From positions 124,001 to 188,000 of the forward strand of contig JAFKLY010000004.1 of assembly GCA_017304655.1 (NCBI GenBank): 64,000 nucleotides of DNA, written 5' to 3'. This DNA comes from Sphingomonas sp. (GTDB lineage Bacteria > Pseudomonadota > Alphaproteobacteria > Sphingomonadales > Sphingomonadaceae). The notes under the pieces are model-generated. The model did not search any database. It saw only the letters and a program-made list of their open reading frames with translations, and was not told the DNA's origin. The position numbers and the translations under genes are program-made. Positions 9,033 to 18,805 of the stretch are shown here, one piece after another (position 1 is the first letter of the stretch; the number at the start of each line of letters is the position of its first letter).

Positions 9033-10970
9033 ATGAAGGACACCGACGTCTCGCGCTGGCCGGCCTTTGTGCGGAATGACAAGGGCGGACGGGTTACGGC
9101 GCGTCCGCCCCAGAGTGGACAGCCGCTCTCCGTCCTGATCGACCGGCGCAGCCTGATGATCAGCGCTGCGGCGGTCGGACTCACCGGCGCCAACGGCTTC
9201 GTTCGCGCGGCGGCAGGGGACGGCGACCCACCGCCGTTCGCGTTCGAGGAGGTCGATGCCTTCGCCACGGCGCATGACCGCCTGCCGGCCGGCTACACAC
9301 GGCAAGTGGTCATCCGCTGGGGCGATCCGCTCTTCGTCGAAACCCCAGCGTTCGATGTCGCGGCGCAAACACCTGACAAGGCGCGGCGGCAATTTGGCTA
9401 CAACAATGATTATACGGCCTTCCTACCCCTACCTTTCGGCTCGGGCCGGTCGGACCACGGCCTGCTCGCCATCAATCATGAATATCCACTGCCGCAGCTC
9501 ATGTTCCCCGGTCTGAACGCCGACGGGGCGGCGGAAGCGATCAGCCGGGAGCAGGTCGATATTTGCATGGCATCCTGCGGTCTCTCCATTCTCGAGGTGA
9601 GCAAGCGGGACGGGGAGTGGAAGGTCGATACGGCCAGCGGCCATAATCGACGGATCACGGCCGAAACGCCCATGCGAATTTCCGGACCGGCAGCAGGTCA
9701 TCAAAAGTTGCGCACCCACGCCGATCCGAACGGGACGCGCGTGCTGGGCACGCATGACAATTGCAACGGGGGCCTGACGCCTTGGGGCACGATCCTGACC
9801 TGCGAGGAAGGCTCGGCCGACTTCTTTGCCGGTCGTCTCGATCGCCATCCTGACCGCGCTCATATGGAGCGCAATCACTATGAGAGCACGCCTTATGGCC
9901 GCTACGGCTGGGCGCGTTTCCATGACCGCTTCAATTTCGACCTCGAGCCCAATGAGCCCAATCGTTTCGAATGGGTCGTAGAGATCGATCCCTTCGATCC
10001 CGGCGCGTCGCCGGTGAAGCGCACAGCGCTCGGCCGGTTTGCGCATGAGGGCGCGCATTGCGCTTTGGCAGCGGATGGACGCGTGGTTGTCTATCTCGGT
10101 GATGATTGGGAATATGAATATTGCTACCGCTTCGTAAGCGACCGGCCCGTGAACCCAACGGATCGCGCTGCCAATCGTGATCTGCTCGATCATGGCACCT
10201 TGTCGGTCGCGCGCTTCGATGCCGATGGCACCGTCGCCTGGCTCCCGCTGATCTGGAACCATGGTCGATTGACGGTTGAGAATGGCTTTACGAGCCAAGC
10301 CGATGTGGCGCTGTACACGCGCCGCGCCGCAGATCTGATGAATGCGACCCCGATGGATTCTCCTGAGGGCTTCGAGCCGGATCCTGTGACTGGCCATGTC
10401 TTCATCGCCCTAACCGGTAACGAAGATCGCAAGGTCGATGAGGTCAATCCAGCCAACCCTCGCCCGGCGAACAAGCACGGACATATCCTGGAAATGATGC
10501 CGCCGACGGTGAACGGAAAACCCGATCATGGCGCCGATCGCTTCGATTGGCGCGTCTTGTTGCTCTGCGGTGACCCTGCTAATCCGGCGGATCGGGCTAC
10601 CTTCCATCCTGCCACGTCGAAGAATGGCTGGTTCGTGGAGCCCGACAATATCGGCTTTGACCCTGCCGGCCGCCTCTGGGTGTGCAGCGATGGTCCCGGC
10701 CCGCGCAATCTGGACGGTCTGTGGGCGTTGCATGTCACCGGGCCGGACAGAGGGCGGCCACATCTTTTCTATGTGCCACCGCTGCAGGCCGAAAGCTGCA
10801 GTCCGGCTTTTACGCCGGATGGCACGACCATGTTCCTGTCCATTCAGCACCCCGGGGAACGGGCGATGAATCTCAGCGCCGTAGTGACGGGGTGGCCGGA
10901 TTTTGTCGCAGGAACGCCGCCGCGGCCAGCAGTGATCGCCATTCAGCGAATGGATGAGGGCGCAATCTAG
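9033..10970 (+). CDS. phoX: PhoX-family alkaline phosphatase, Tat-exported
   Basis: 645 residues. A twin-arginine signal (DRRSLMISAAAVGLTGANG, about residues 34-52) lies behind an unusually long N-region, so a later start is possible, although ATG 9033 is the one beside the upstream gene. The body has PhoX (DUF839) wording: NNDYTAFLPL, LLAINHEYPLPQLMFPG, THDNCNGGLTPWGTILTCEE, YLGDDWEYEYCYRFVS, FEPDPVTGHVFIALTGNE, DNIGFDPAGRLWVCSDG, and CSPAFTPDGTTMFLSIQHPGE at the end. PhoX enzymes are calcium- and iron-dependent phosphomonoesterases folded in the cytoplasm and exported by Tat. It follows the TonB receptor gene by 5 bp. Export and family are well supported; regulation by phosphate is inferred. 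Confidence 0.9.
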   Translation: MKDTDVSRWPAFVRNDKGGRVTARPPQSGQPLSVLIDRRSLMISAAAVGLTGANGFVRAAAGDGDPPPFAFEEVDAFATAHDRLPAGYTRQVVIRWGDPLFVETPAFDVAAQTPDKARRQFGYNNDYTAFLPLPFGSGRSDHGLLAINHEYPLPQLMFPGLNADGAAEAISREQVDICMASCGLSILEVSKRDGEWKVDTASGHNRRITAETPMRISGPAAGHQKLRTHADPNGTRVLGTHDNCNGGLTPWGTILTCEEGSADFFAGRLDRHPDRAHMERNHYESTPYGRYGWARFHDRFNFDLEPNEPNRFEWVVEIDPFDPGASPVKRTALGRFAHEGAHCALAADGRVVVYLGDDWEYEYCYRFVSDRPVNPTDRAANRDLLDHGTLSVARFDADGTVAWLPLIWNHGRLTVENGFTSQADVALYTRRAADLMNATPMDSPEGFEPDPVTGHVFIALTGNEDRKVDEVNPANPRPANKHGHILEMMPPTVNGKPDHGADRFDWRVLLLCGDPANPADRATFHPATSKNGWFVEPDNIGFDPAGRLWVCSDGPGPRNLDGLWALHVTGPDRGRPHLFYVPPLQAESCSPAFTPDGTTMFLSIQHPGERAMNLSAVVTGWPDFVAGTPPRPAVIAIQRMDEGAI

Positions 10971-11120
10971 GCCAGACCGGCAAAGCCACGCCTCGCACGT
11001 AGCCGCCGCTCGTGGCTGAAGGGGATTGGCTGTGCGCTAGGGATTATCCCGTCCATTCAGATTGGAGATTCCAAAAACGGAAGATTTTGCTATAACGGCA
11101 CGCAGAGGAATGCGGTCAAA

Positions 11121-11561
11121 ATGCCATCGGACTCTGCCTGGGATATGGATGCACCGATCGTCTCGATCGAGGAGTGGGTACGACCGCGCGTTGCCGATTA
11201 TCTGTGGCATCCCTGGTACGCGAAGCTCTGGTGGGTTGCGATCCCGATCTACTGGCTTCCCGCCGGGGCGCCGTTCGGGATCGGCTTCCTCGCGGATTTT
11301 TATACTAGCGGGGTCGGACTGTACCTCAACCTGGTTTTCCTTCCCGTGACGGCTCTTGCCGTCCTGGGGTTTGGCTTCGCCCGGAGGTGGCGCGAGAGTG
11401 AGGCCTGGAGCGAAACCTATTCCATCGAACACAGCCGGACGAGCGCGTTACATCAGCGAACGCCGGGTAGCCCACCAGCCTATATGGACCCCCTCAGTCC
11501 CCTTTCTGGCTCGATCTGGATCGGTAACCCCAAGAGCCAAGCAGAGCGCCGGGGACGCTAA
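11121..11561 (+). CDS. small membrane protein of unknown function
   Basis: 146 residues with two hydrophobic segments (WWVAIPIYWLPAGAPFGIGF, about 37-56; LYLNLVFLPVTALAVLGFGF, about 67-86) and a polar C-terminal tail. It converges with traG and overlaps its last 4 bp. I do not recognise the family. The position at the end of the conjugation operon, read in the opposite direction, does not say whether it belongs to that system. A bicistronic shadow is unlikely because the segments have clear membrane character. Confidence 0.55.
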   Translation: MPSDSAWDMDAPIVSIEEWVRPRVADYLWHPWYAKLWWVAIPIYWLPAGAPFGIGFLADFYTSGVGLYLNLVFLPVTALAVLGFGFARRWRESEAWSETYSIEHSRTSALHQRTPGSPPAYMDPLSPLSGSIWIGNPKSQAERRGR

Positions 11562-14500
11562 TCCTTGCGCGTCTTGAATGACGGGTCACCTTGATCGCGG
11601 CCACCGGTCAATCTCCCGCTGTCTAGCACCGACGACTGTTCCATCGAAACGATAGGGGCTGCATAGTCAAACGTGCCGCGACCCGAATCCGCGTCTTCGA
11701 GATAGCGGTTTCGCAGACCCTCGGGGCCAAGGACTTGCCGTCCCAGCTCCTCCGAGAAAGCTCTTTGCGGATCGCCAGATCGCGAAGCGGCACGCTCTGC
11801 TGCTGCTATCGCATTGCGAACATCAAAATTGACGATGTCCATCGTCGCCGACGCGCTCGAAATTGTCGCGCTGGTTTCAGTGCTATTGAACCCGAGGGTG
11901 CCTCCGACGTGCCCCTGCGGCGCTCGTCCGCTGCGCGAGTTGCTTTTCGTGCCATCAGATGCGCCTCGTCTTCCCGACCCTGTTGAAACCCCACCGCCGA
12001 TGTCCAAGGCAACTGCTGTCCCCGTCAAATTCTGCTTGTCCGCCGAGCGGCTCAGCGACCGCTGCCAACCTGTTTGCGCCATCACCGCCTGAACATCACG
12101 CTGCAGCGTATCGGCGACCTGCGGCTTGAGACGCCAGTCACCCTTTCGATCCATTTCGAACCCGCCACGCAACCAGTTCGCCATCGCGGCACGCCCGTCC
12201 TCGCCGCCGCCCATGAAATGCTCGATTGTGTCCGGACCAGCCTGTTTGCCGGCTTCGAACCGCGTGCTGGTGTCGTTGCGCGCAGATTGCTGGAACCCAG
12301 CGCTGCTGGAAACGAGCAGGTCATTCTCAGCAAAGCTGAAGCGGGCATGGCCTCCCTGCGCAAGCGCACCAAATTGGCTGTCGTTGATGAGCCCGGCACG
12401 GAGCAGCTGGCCTGCCTGATCCGAAGTCAGATTCATTGTGAGATCACCATTTTGTGCCATCGCCAGCTCGCGCTTTGACATGGTGATGCCATGGCTGCGC
12501 AGCAGTCCCTGCATACGGCTAAGCCGCTCATTCTCCACGATGCGCGTCATGCGCTCGTTGCCGGCGCGATCCGCGATGCCCGCAGCACCGCCATTGGCCA
12601 TATCGACCTGATTTCCGGCCGTCCGACTGAGTGCCTGAATGAAGCTGTCGAGGCGCGCGGCCTCCGGCGTTGAGACGCCGGCCGCCGCGGCGCCCTGGGC
12701 AAATCCGAAATTGTCCGCCTGCCGGCGTTGCTCGCCGATCCGTGCGGCCGACCGCGTGCCGCCGGTCCCCACCTCGCGTTGCGCATCGAGCTTTCCGGAC
12801 CGTTCGGCAAAGTCATAACCGGCCGCATCCCTCGTACGGCTGTAGATGCTCGTGCCTTCCCGCCCGGCTTCGGCGGTCGCGCCGTCCGCTGTGCCGACCT
12901 GGCTCGCGGCATTGTAAGTTTCGAGCGCTTTCATGACCTGGGCCTCATTGCGTCCCGTGGTGCGGGACAGCTGGGCGATGGCGGAGCTGCGCGCTTCACC
13001 GGACAAGGCATTGATGAAGCCGATGCGCCGCGCAGTCTCTTGCGGGTTCAAGCCCAGCATCCGCGCGGCCTGGCGCTGGCCTTCATTGGCGCCTGAACGC
13101 AGCGCTTGTTCGGTCGCGACATTGCCGCGCTCGACGGCGGCGACCTGTTCGCCGGCAAAATCACGCCGGCCTTCCATTGCGCCGACATTGGTCTGGGCTT
13201 GCGTAAGGTCATTGGCGAGCAGCCGCTCCTGATCATAGGCATTGGCGATCAGCTTGGCGAAGGTCGGGTCCGACTGCGCCTCAGAGATCACACCCGACGC
13301 CTTGAGCTCGGCATCTTTCGTGGAATAGCCGCCGCGCTCGAAATGCCGCGTCGCACCCTGCATCATCATGCCATAGGCGCGCTGGTCGCCGAAGGCACGC
13401 CACTGCACCATGTTCTGTGAGAAGGCGGCGAAAGCCTTCTCGCCGGCCTCGCCAGTCCCAAAATAGCCGGTGCCAAGCTTCCGCAGAGCATCCTTCTCCG
13501 CAAACTGATGGATCGCGGTCGTCGCGGCATTGGCCTGGACGGCCTTTGCCACCTGCGGATCGGCCAGGTCACGGCCATTGAGGGCAGGGGAGAGACTCCC
13601 CATCTGGCGCGCACCCTCGATCTTGCCGACGGCAAGGGCCGTTCCGCCCGCCGTGTCCGGCCGCTCGCCCAATATATGCCCGGCCTCGCCATAAGCGCGA
13701 TTGGCGCCGAAGCTGGATCGCTCGCCAAAGTCTCCAAAGGTCGAGGTGGCGGCTGCCCGGGCGCGCGTGCCCGCGGCCGAGGCTTGCGCCTCGAGCGCCG
13801 AGGCATAGCCTTCGCTGGTGGCGAGCGGTGCCGCGGCGGCCGAGCCCTGGCCCATCACATTGAGCGCGCCGCCCGTGAAGCTGCTGAACACATTGCCCGA
13901 GAAGCGGAAGACAGTGAAGACGAAGGCGCCGGCGAGACCCGCCGCAGCAGTGCGGAAGCTGCCGAAGATGGCCAGCGCCTTCATCGCGGCCGAAGGCGCA
14001 AGTAGCCAGGCATTGGCGCCGAGCGCATTCGTGCGCAGTTCCTCGAGCACATCCTTTGCCCGACCGAGGGTGAGCTGGTGCAGGCCTGCATCGATCACGC
14101 CCCACAGCGCCACGAACACGAACAGGCCGATCGCAAAGCTTGCCACACGCAGGTTGATAGGGGTGAGGATGAACAGCAAAGCGATCGGGATCATGAACAG
14201 CATGATGCCGAACACCGTGGCGCGGATCGTGGGCATCCATTCATTCGCAACAGAGAGCGTGGCCAGACCGCTGGAGATCACCGCCCGGTTCGCCATCACG
14301 CGCGCTGCGGTTGCGGGACTATCCTCGAACAAGACGTCGCCGACCGCATTGGCGAGCAAGATGTGGGACAGGAAGGCCTGGCGGGACAGGGCCGTTCCCA
14401 GCATCATCGCTCCAATCTCGCCGAGCTGGGCACGGCACCGCGTCAGCTGGTCGGCGCTCGCCACATCATACCCGGTCCGCGCGCAGACCTGCTTACTATA

Positions 14501-15289
14501 GGCGTCGAACAGGGTCGGCTCGCCGAGTTGGCCCGAGATATAGGACCAGGCTTCCTCGCAGCTGCCCGTCGTTCCGGCCTTGTCTGTGCTGGTGTAGACA
14601 GTAGAGAAGGTCGACGGGCCTGCCATTGCGGCGAAGCTATTGGGCAGGTCCGTCGACGTCCGGAACAGCTGGTCATCATCGACGCCATAGGCGGCAGAGG
14701 CTCTGGCGACCGGATAGCACTGCCGCACATAGTCCTTGATTGTTGCATCGAGGAAGGTGTCGGTCATCGGGCCGCGCGGCGAGACCGCGTTCAGGAACAG
14801 GTCGAACGAGTGCCCGCCGGCCCCAAACTCGATCTTGGCATTGGGGTCGACCGTATTGTCGTCGATCGTCTCGACGATAGCCCGCTCGATCATGTTGGTC
14901 GCGCCGGCGACCAGGATGAGGAGATTGGGAACGCTGCCAACCGGCTGATAGGCGTTGCGTACCCGGTCATAAATGTGAACTGTCCCGGTCGTCGAAATCA
15001 TCCCCACGAACAGCCCGACGCCAACCAGGATCTGGAACCCGAACGCCACCAGACCCATGCCCGAGCCGCGCACGCTCGCGATGATCGCGCCAAGACCGAT
15101 GCCGACGGTCGCCACGATGATCACGAGCGTCTCGTAGCGCGGATCGGCAAAGATCATCGAGACCAGGCGGAACGCGTCCACCGTCTCGGCGAAGCCGTCA
15201 TAGGTATGGAAGCTGGCGTCGATCGCGAGAGCCGGCGAAGCGAGGAGCAGCGCAACAAGCGCAGCGAGCGGTTTGACGAAGCGGATCAT
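11558..15289 (-). CDS. traG: F-type conjugation protein TraG (mating-pair stabilisation / pilus assembly)
   Basis: 1243 residues beginning with a cleavable signal (MIRFVKPLAALVALLLASPALA). The N-terminal third holds several membrane segments (IIVATVGIGLGAIIASV, VAFGFQILVGVGLFVGMI, FGIMLFMIPIALLFILTPI, FAIGLFVFVALWGVIDAGL), as in the TraG_N domain. The remainder is a long periplasmic, Ala/Gln/Arg-rich region, plausibly helical. In F-type systems the N-terminal domain is needed for pilus assembly and the C-terminal part for mating-pair stabilisation and entry exclusion. It is the last gene of the leftward tra operon, 12 bp after traH. Confidence 0.92.
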   Translation of the reverse strand: MIRFVKPLAALVALLLASPALAIDASFHTYDGFAETVDAFRLVSMIFADPRYETLVIIVATVGIGLGAIIASVRGSGMGLVAFGFQILVGVGLFVGMISTTGTVHIYDRVRNAYQPVGSVPNLLILVAGATNMIERAIVETIDDNTVDPNAKIEFGAGGHSFDLFLNAVSPRGPMTDTFLDATIKDYVRQCYPVARASAAYGVDDDQLFRTSTDLPNSFAAMAGPSTFSTVYTSTDKAGTTGSCEEAWSYISGQLGEPTLFDAYSKQVCARTGYDVASADQLTRCRAQLGEIGAMMLGTALSRQAFLSHILLANAVGDVLFEDSPATAARVMANRAVISSGLATLSVANEWMPTIRATVFGIMLFMIPIALLFILTPINLRVASFAIGLFVFVALWGVIDAGLHQLTLGRAKDVLEELRTNALGANAWLLAPSAAMKALAIFGSFRTAAAGLAGAFVFTVFRFSGNVFSSFTGGALNVMGQGSAAAAPLATSEGYASALEAQASAAGTRARAAATSTFGDFGERSSFGANRAYGEAGHILGERPDTAGGTALAVGKIEGARQMGSLSPALNGRDLADPQVAKAVQANAATTAIHQFAEKDALRKLGTGYFGTGEAGEKAFAAFSQNMVQWRAFGDQRAYGMMMQGATRHFERGGYSTKDAELKASGVISEAQSDPTFAKLIANAYDQERLLANDLTQAQTNVGAMEGRRDFAGEQVAAVERGNVATEQALRSGANEGQRQAARMLGLNPQETARRIGFINALSGEARSSAIAQLSRTTGRNEAQVMKALETYNAASQVGTADGATAEAGREGTSIYSRTRDAAGYDFAERSGKLDAQREVGTGGTRSAARIGEQRRQADNFGFAQGAAAAGVSTPEAARLDSFIQALSRTAGNQVDMANGGAAGIADRAGNERMTRIVENERLSRMQGLLRSHGITMSKRELAMAQNGDLTMNLTSDQAGQLLRAGLINDSQFGALAQGGHARFSFAENDLLVSSSAGFQQSARNDTSTRFEAGKQAGPDTIEHFMGGGEDGRAAMANWLRGGFEMDRKGDWRLKPQVADTLQRDVQAVMAQTGWQRSLSRSADKQNLTGTAVALDIGGGVSTGSGRRGASDGTKSNSRSGRAPQGHVGGTLGFNSTETSATISSASATMDIVNFDVRNAIAAAERAASRSGDPQRAFSEELGRQVLGPEGLRNRYLEDADSGRGTFDYAAPIVSMEQSSVLDSGRLTGGRDQGDPSFKTRKD

Positions 15290-15301
15290 GGGCCTTTCCC
15301 G

Positions 15302-16714
15302 TCAGTTCTTACGGGAGGAGGCGGCGCCTGCCGCATCCCTGGCATCGCGGTCCCGCTGGCGAACGAGACCGGCATAGCTCGCCGAAAGATTGGCCTGATC
15401 GAGCGCCGCCATATAGCTTTGCCGCATCTGCGAGCGCTGGCGCAGCACCTCGTCGCGCAGGTCGCGCAGCTGCTCGATCCCCTTGGTCAGAATACGGGTC
15501 TGACAGATACTGGCGCTGCCGCCATCGGCCGAGCCGGCCGCCCCGGCGCCCCGTTCGGCGTTGCTGAGCGTGTAGTCGATCGACCGGGTGAGATCGTTCA
15601 GCATCTGATAGGCGAGAGTGAGCGCGACCAGTTCGTCGGTGTCCGCGATCACCGAGGCAACCACGCCCTGTCGCACGCCCCATTCGATCATACGGTAGAT
15701 GGGAAGAGTGCGCACATTTGCGACGAACTGGCGCTCTTCCGGCGAGAGCGCGGTCCGACCCTGCACCTTGGTCGCGATCGACTCCATCCGCTCGCGTGCA
15801 AGCAGCAGGGCGCCCTTGCCGGCGCCATCGATCGCGCAATCAGTGGTACTCGGGGGAATATTGAGGGACCTACGCTGGACACGTCCGGTCAAGAAATCCT
15901 GGACACTATCAGTGTCTTGAGAGGCACATTGTGGAATGGCCGTAAACACTGGCACCCGGTCCTCCGTATCCCACCGCATATAGACATCGCCGACCCGGGC
16001 CCGCATGACGCTCGCCCAGCCGCCCGCGCCGACCCGGGCTGCGGCATGGGCAAGCAGCGAACCTGTTTTGAAGATGTCGGTGACTTCCGCAGGGCAGTTG
16101 GCGAGCGCTTCCTTCAGATCCTCGGTCGGATTATTGTTATTTGCCTCGATCTTCTCCCGGCTCTGCTGGTAGCTCTTTGCAAACCCCTGCTTGACCGACC
16201 GGTAGCCGGTCATTTCCTCGATAATGCCGGACATATTCTCATCGCCCCTGGCGATCTGCACCATGCGATTGGCAAGCCTGCAATCATTGACCTGGATTGA
16301 ATTCAGAAAGTTAGTTGCGGCCTCCATCTTACTGATAATATTTCCCATTTTCTCGTCGAGCGTTTCGAGTAGATACTGAAATGCGACCGCGGGCGCCGCC
16401 TGGAGGATGCTCTCGAGCTTCTGGACCAGATAGTCGGGATCGAGGAACGACATGCCGCCCAGGAACATGTCGATGCCCCCGCAGCCTGCGCGGACCTTGG
16501 GCAGGCTGACAGAGGCGAGATAGTCGTTATGGACGTCGATTCGTCCCGACATGCCACCGGCGGTCACATAGCCGCGCGTCTGATCCTCGAAGCTGCCGGG
16601 CGAGGTATAGGTCACATTGTCAAACCAGTTCTCTACCCAGCTTTGCGCATGGGCCGGCTGGACGGAAACGGCGAGCAGGATCGAGGCAGTCAGGTGATGC
16701 TTGGACAAGGGCAT
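15302..16714 (-). CDS. traH: F-type conjugation pilus assembly protein TraH
   Basis: 470 residues with a signal peptide (ending AHAQ) and family wording: SWVENWFDNVTYTSPGSFED, GYVTAGGMSGR, VRAGCGGIDMFLGGMSFLDP, NDCRLANRM, and a Gln/Arg-rich C-terminus that may form a coiled coil. TraH is a periplasmic or outer-membrane-associated protein needed for pilus extension. It sits between the TrbB-like gene and traG as in F. The 53-bp gap before it contains no further gene. Confidence 0.93.
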   Translation of the reverse strand: MPLSKHHLTASILLAVSVQPAHAQSWVENWFDNVTYTSPGSFEDQTRGYVTAGGMSGRIDVHNDYLASVSLPKVRAGCGGIDMFLGGMSFLDPDYLVQKLESILQAAPAVAFQYLLETLDEKMGNIISKMEAATNFLNSIQVNDCRLANRMVQIARGDENMSGIIEEMTGYRSVKQGFAKSYQQSREKIEANNNNPTEDLKEALANCPAEVTDIFKTGSLLAHAAARVGAGGWASVMRARVGDVYMRWDTEDRVPVFTAIPQCASQDTDSVQDFLTGRVQRRSLNIPPSTTDCAIDGAGKGALLLARERMESIATKVQGRTALSPEERQFVANVRTLPIYRMIEWGVRQGVVASVIADTDELVALTLAYQMLNDLTRSIDYTLSNAERGAGAAGSADGGSASICQTRILTKGIEQLRDLRDEVLRQRSQMRQSYMAALDQANLSASYAGLVRQRDRDARDAAGAASSRKN

Positions 16715-16767
16715 GGCGGGCTCCGGTGGGCATGAGGCGGTGGAGGAAGCGTTGCGCCCGCCATGGT

Positions 16768-17349
16768 TCAGCGCCTCCCTCTCGCAGGGGCCGGCACCGC
16801 GACGATGCCGGTGAATTTCGACATGGCCCGCACGCCCACCGCCGGTCGGACGCCTTCGAGCATCTTGGCTGCCAGGTAGATATTGCGCGCCAGATTGGCC
16901 TCATGGTCGGTGCCAATGGCGACGGGGATGATGCGCTGCGCATCGCTGCGGCTGCGCATCCAGGCGACCGGATGCCCGACCCAGGGAAGACCGAGCTTGC
17001 CCGAGCGCATCATCGCTTCGCGATGACTGATCGTCCCGACCTGCCAGCCATAGGAGCGGCCGAGCTTTCCGAGCTTGGCCCACAGATCGCCACAGGGCAC
17101 GCATTCCGACCCCGTCGTCATCTCGACCGTCCAGTCAGTTCCCTGGACGCGCAAAGTCGCGGTGAGATCGTCGGGGAAATCGCGAGTGACAGGGACGCGC
17201 GACAGCCAGGCCTGCATTGCGGTGGCATCGGCAACCGGGTGGATTGCGGCGCGCATAGCCGCCAGCCGATCCGCATCCGGGCCGGCCACCCCGGCGCCGG
17301 CCATGATCACAATACCCGGAAGGCCGATGAGGATGGGCAGACGGATCAT
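16768..17349 (-). CDS. thioredoxin-like periplasmic protein in the TrbB position
   Basis: 193 residues with a hydrophobic N-terminal export signal and a CVPC pair (Cys83, Cys86) in the context ECVPCGDLWAKLGKLG, typical of a thioredoxin fold. It overlaps the traF stop by 4 bp (ATGA) and precedes traH, the position occupied in F by TrbB, a disulfide isomerase. A role in disulfide formation or shuffling of the Cys-rich TraN, TraU and TraH proteins is likely. I call it TrbB-like by position and motif, not by overall recognisable sequence. Confidence 0.65.
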   Translation of the reverse strand: MIRLPILIGLPGIVIMAGAGVAGPDADRLAAMRAAIHPVADATAMQAWLSRVPVTRDFPDDLTATLRVQGTDWTVEMTTGSECVPCGDLWAKLGKLGRSYGWQVGTISHREAMMRSGKLGLPWVGHPVAWMRSRSDAQRIIPVAIGTDHEANLARNIYLAAKMLEGVRPAVGVRAMSKFTGIVAVPAPARGRR

Positions 17350-18227
17350 GGCTGGGCGCTTGTCGTGGTGTCGAGAAAATCTGCGCCGATCGCGCGCGGA
17401 TCGGTGGATGCGACCGGTCCGTTTCCGAGCGCATCGAAAAAGCCGTCATCCTCGCCAGGACCGGACAGGAACTGCTCGGGCCGTATGTCTCCGAGAAGAA
17501 GCCGAACCGCCTGATACGCCGTCTGGACGAGATTGGGATAGGCCTCGACGCCGCTTGCGATTGGCATGCGCTGCGCACTGTTGCGGCGTATGAGGATAGT
17601 GGTGGGCGTGACCTCGACGCCGAAGCGCTCCTTGAGATCGGGCCTTTTGTCGAGATCGAGCAGGCTGATCTGCCATCCGGTTTCCTCGCGGAAGCGCTGG
17701 ATGATCGGCCATTGCACACGGCAATAGCCACAGCTTTCCCGCGAGAACATCACCAGCGCGAACTCATTGGCATGGGCGCGCAAATAGGTGCGGCGCAGGG
17801 TATCTTTCTGCGCGGTGAGTTCGGCACGCGCGTCTCCCACCATGGGATTGGCGGATTTCGAGTTGAGTTCGGGATGCTGGAGCATGGCAATCTGCGTCAC
17901 GCCGGCAAAAGCGCGCGCCTTGCGCCGCGCAAAGTCCTGCAGACGCCAGAAATCGGCGACCGCGTCCACCGTCAAAACGGTGGCGGCATAGTCGCGCTGC
18001 TGCTCGATGAGCGTGCGGATCTGCGGGGGCGTCAGGCTCGCAAGCTGAGCCATGGGTGGAATGACAGGCTTCTTGAGGCCAGGCTCGGCCTCGGGGCCCG
18101 TCTTCGGTGCCTCGTACCACCAATAGCCCTGCTTGGCGGGCGGGGGCGTGGCGTCCTGGGCAATCGCGGCGGCGCCTTGGAGGAGGCCGAACGCCAGCAG
18201 GGCGGCCCGGGCAGTGCTAAGCTTCAC
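17346..18227 (-). CDS. traF: F-type conjugation protein TraF (thioredoxin-like)
   Basis: 293 residues: signal peptide, then GYWWYEAP, a helical middle, and a C-terminal thioredoxin domain with CGYC (Cys166, Cys169) and a cis-proline-type VTPTTILI. F TraF lacks the CxxC pair, whereas many alphaproteobacterial TraF proteins keep it, so this copy is probably redox-active. It is coupled by ATGA overlaps to the peptidase gene before it and the TrbB-like gene after it. It is required for pilus assembly. Confidence 0.92.
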   Translation of the reverse strand: MKLSTARAALLAFGLLQGAAAIAQDATPPPAKQGYWWYEAPKTGPEAEPGLKKPVIPPMAQLASLTPPQIRTLIEQQRDYAATVLTVDAVADFWRLQDFARRKARAFAGVTQIAMLQHPELNSKSANPMVGDARAELTAQKDTLRRTYLRAHANEFALVMFSRESCGYCRVQWPIIQRFREETGWQISLLDLDKRPDLKERFGVEVTPTTILIRRNSAQRMPIASGVEAYPNLVQTAYQAVRLLLGDIRPEQFLSGPGEDDGFFDALGNGPVASTDPRAIGADFLDTTTSAQP

Positions 18228-18805
18228 AGCAGGCGCTCCATGCGGGTGAGCCTGGCGACCGGCACCAACCCGAAGTAACGGCTGTCGAACCCGCGCGGAT
18301 GATGCGAGCCGACATAGATTCGGCCCGGCGGAATGCGGCCATGCCAGCGAAAATGCTCAAGTTTGATGCCGTTCATGGCGCGCGACAGGCTGACGCCGAG
18401 CAGCACGTCATTACAATAGTAGTGACCAGTCCACTCGTGCGGGGCCTCGCGTGACGGTGTCTCGACCATCGTCAGACGGTCGCCCGGCAGGCAGAGCGCA
18501 TATTTGGTGACGCTGACCGGCCTCGGCCCTGCGACCGGGTGGGAAAGGGTGAACATGACCAGGTCGCCCTTGTCGATCGGCCCGGGTGCCGGGCGGATGG
18601 CCCACGCACCGATCGAGGGTGTCACCACCAATATGATATTGGGGACGACGAAGGCGGCGACCAGGGCGACCGGCAGTATGATCAGCATCGCCCTTAGGAG
18701 GTAGGCACGGTCGGCAAGCACCGCTGCCGCCTCGCGCGGCAACGCAAGGAGGCGCAGGACTGCGGCGCGCAGGGCCTTAGCGAGGCGCCAGAAGAGCCTG
18801 AGCAT
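18224..18805 (-). CDS. S26-family signal peptidase of the conjugation operon (TraF peptidase type)
   Basis: 193 residues with one strong membrane segment (about 40-62) followed by TPSIGAWAI (candidate nucleophile Ser64), TKYALCLPGDR (candidate general base Lys101) and the C-terminal SHHPRGFDSRYFGLVP, typical of S26 peptidases. Such enzymes mature or cyclise conjugative pilins in other systems; here the likely substrate is the TraA-like pilin. The first ATG overlaps trbC by 29 bp, and an internal ATG at 18691 would put the membrane segment at the very N-terminus, so the start is uncertain. Confidence 0.85.
   Translation of the reverse strand: MLRLFWRLAKALRAAVLRLLALPREAAAVLADRAYLLRAMLIILPVALVAAFVVPNIILVVTPSIGAWAIRPAPGPIDKGDLVMFTLSHPVAGPRPVSVTKYALCLPGDRLTMVETPSREAPHEWTGHYYCNDVLLGVSLSRAMNGIKLEHFRWHGRIPPGRIYVGSHHPRGFDSRYFGLVPVARLTRMERLL

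Noticed and set aside
10984..11017. Inverted repeat AGCCACG/CGTGGCT after phoX
   Set aside because: Twenty-base loop and no T tract; not convincing as a terminator.
14078..16300. 740-residue rightward ORF antisense to traG and traH
   Set aside because: It is Arg/Asp/Gly-rich without domain wording, and traG and traH on the other strand are full length; a high-GC shadow.
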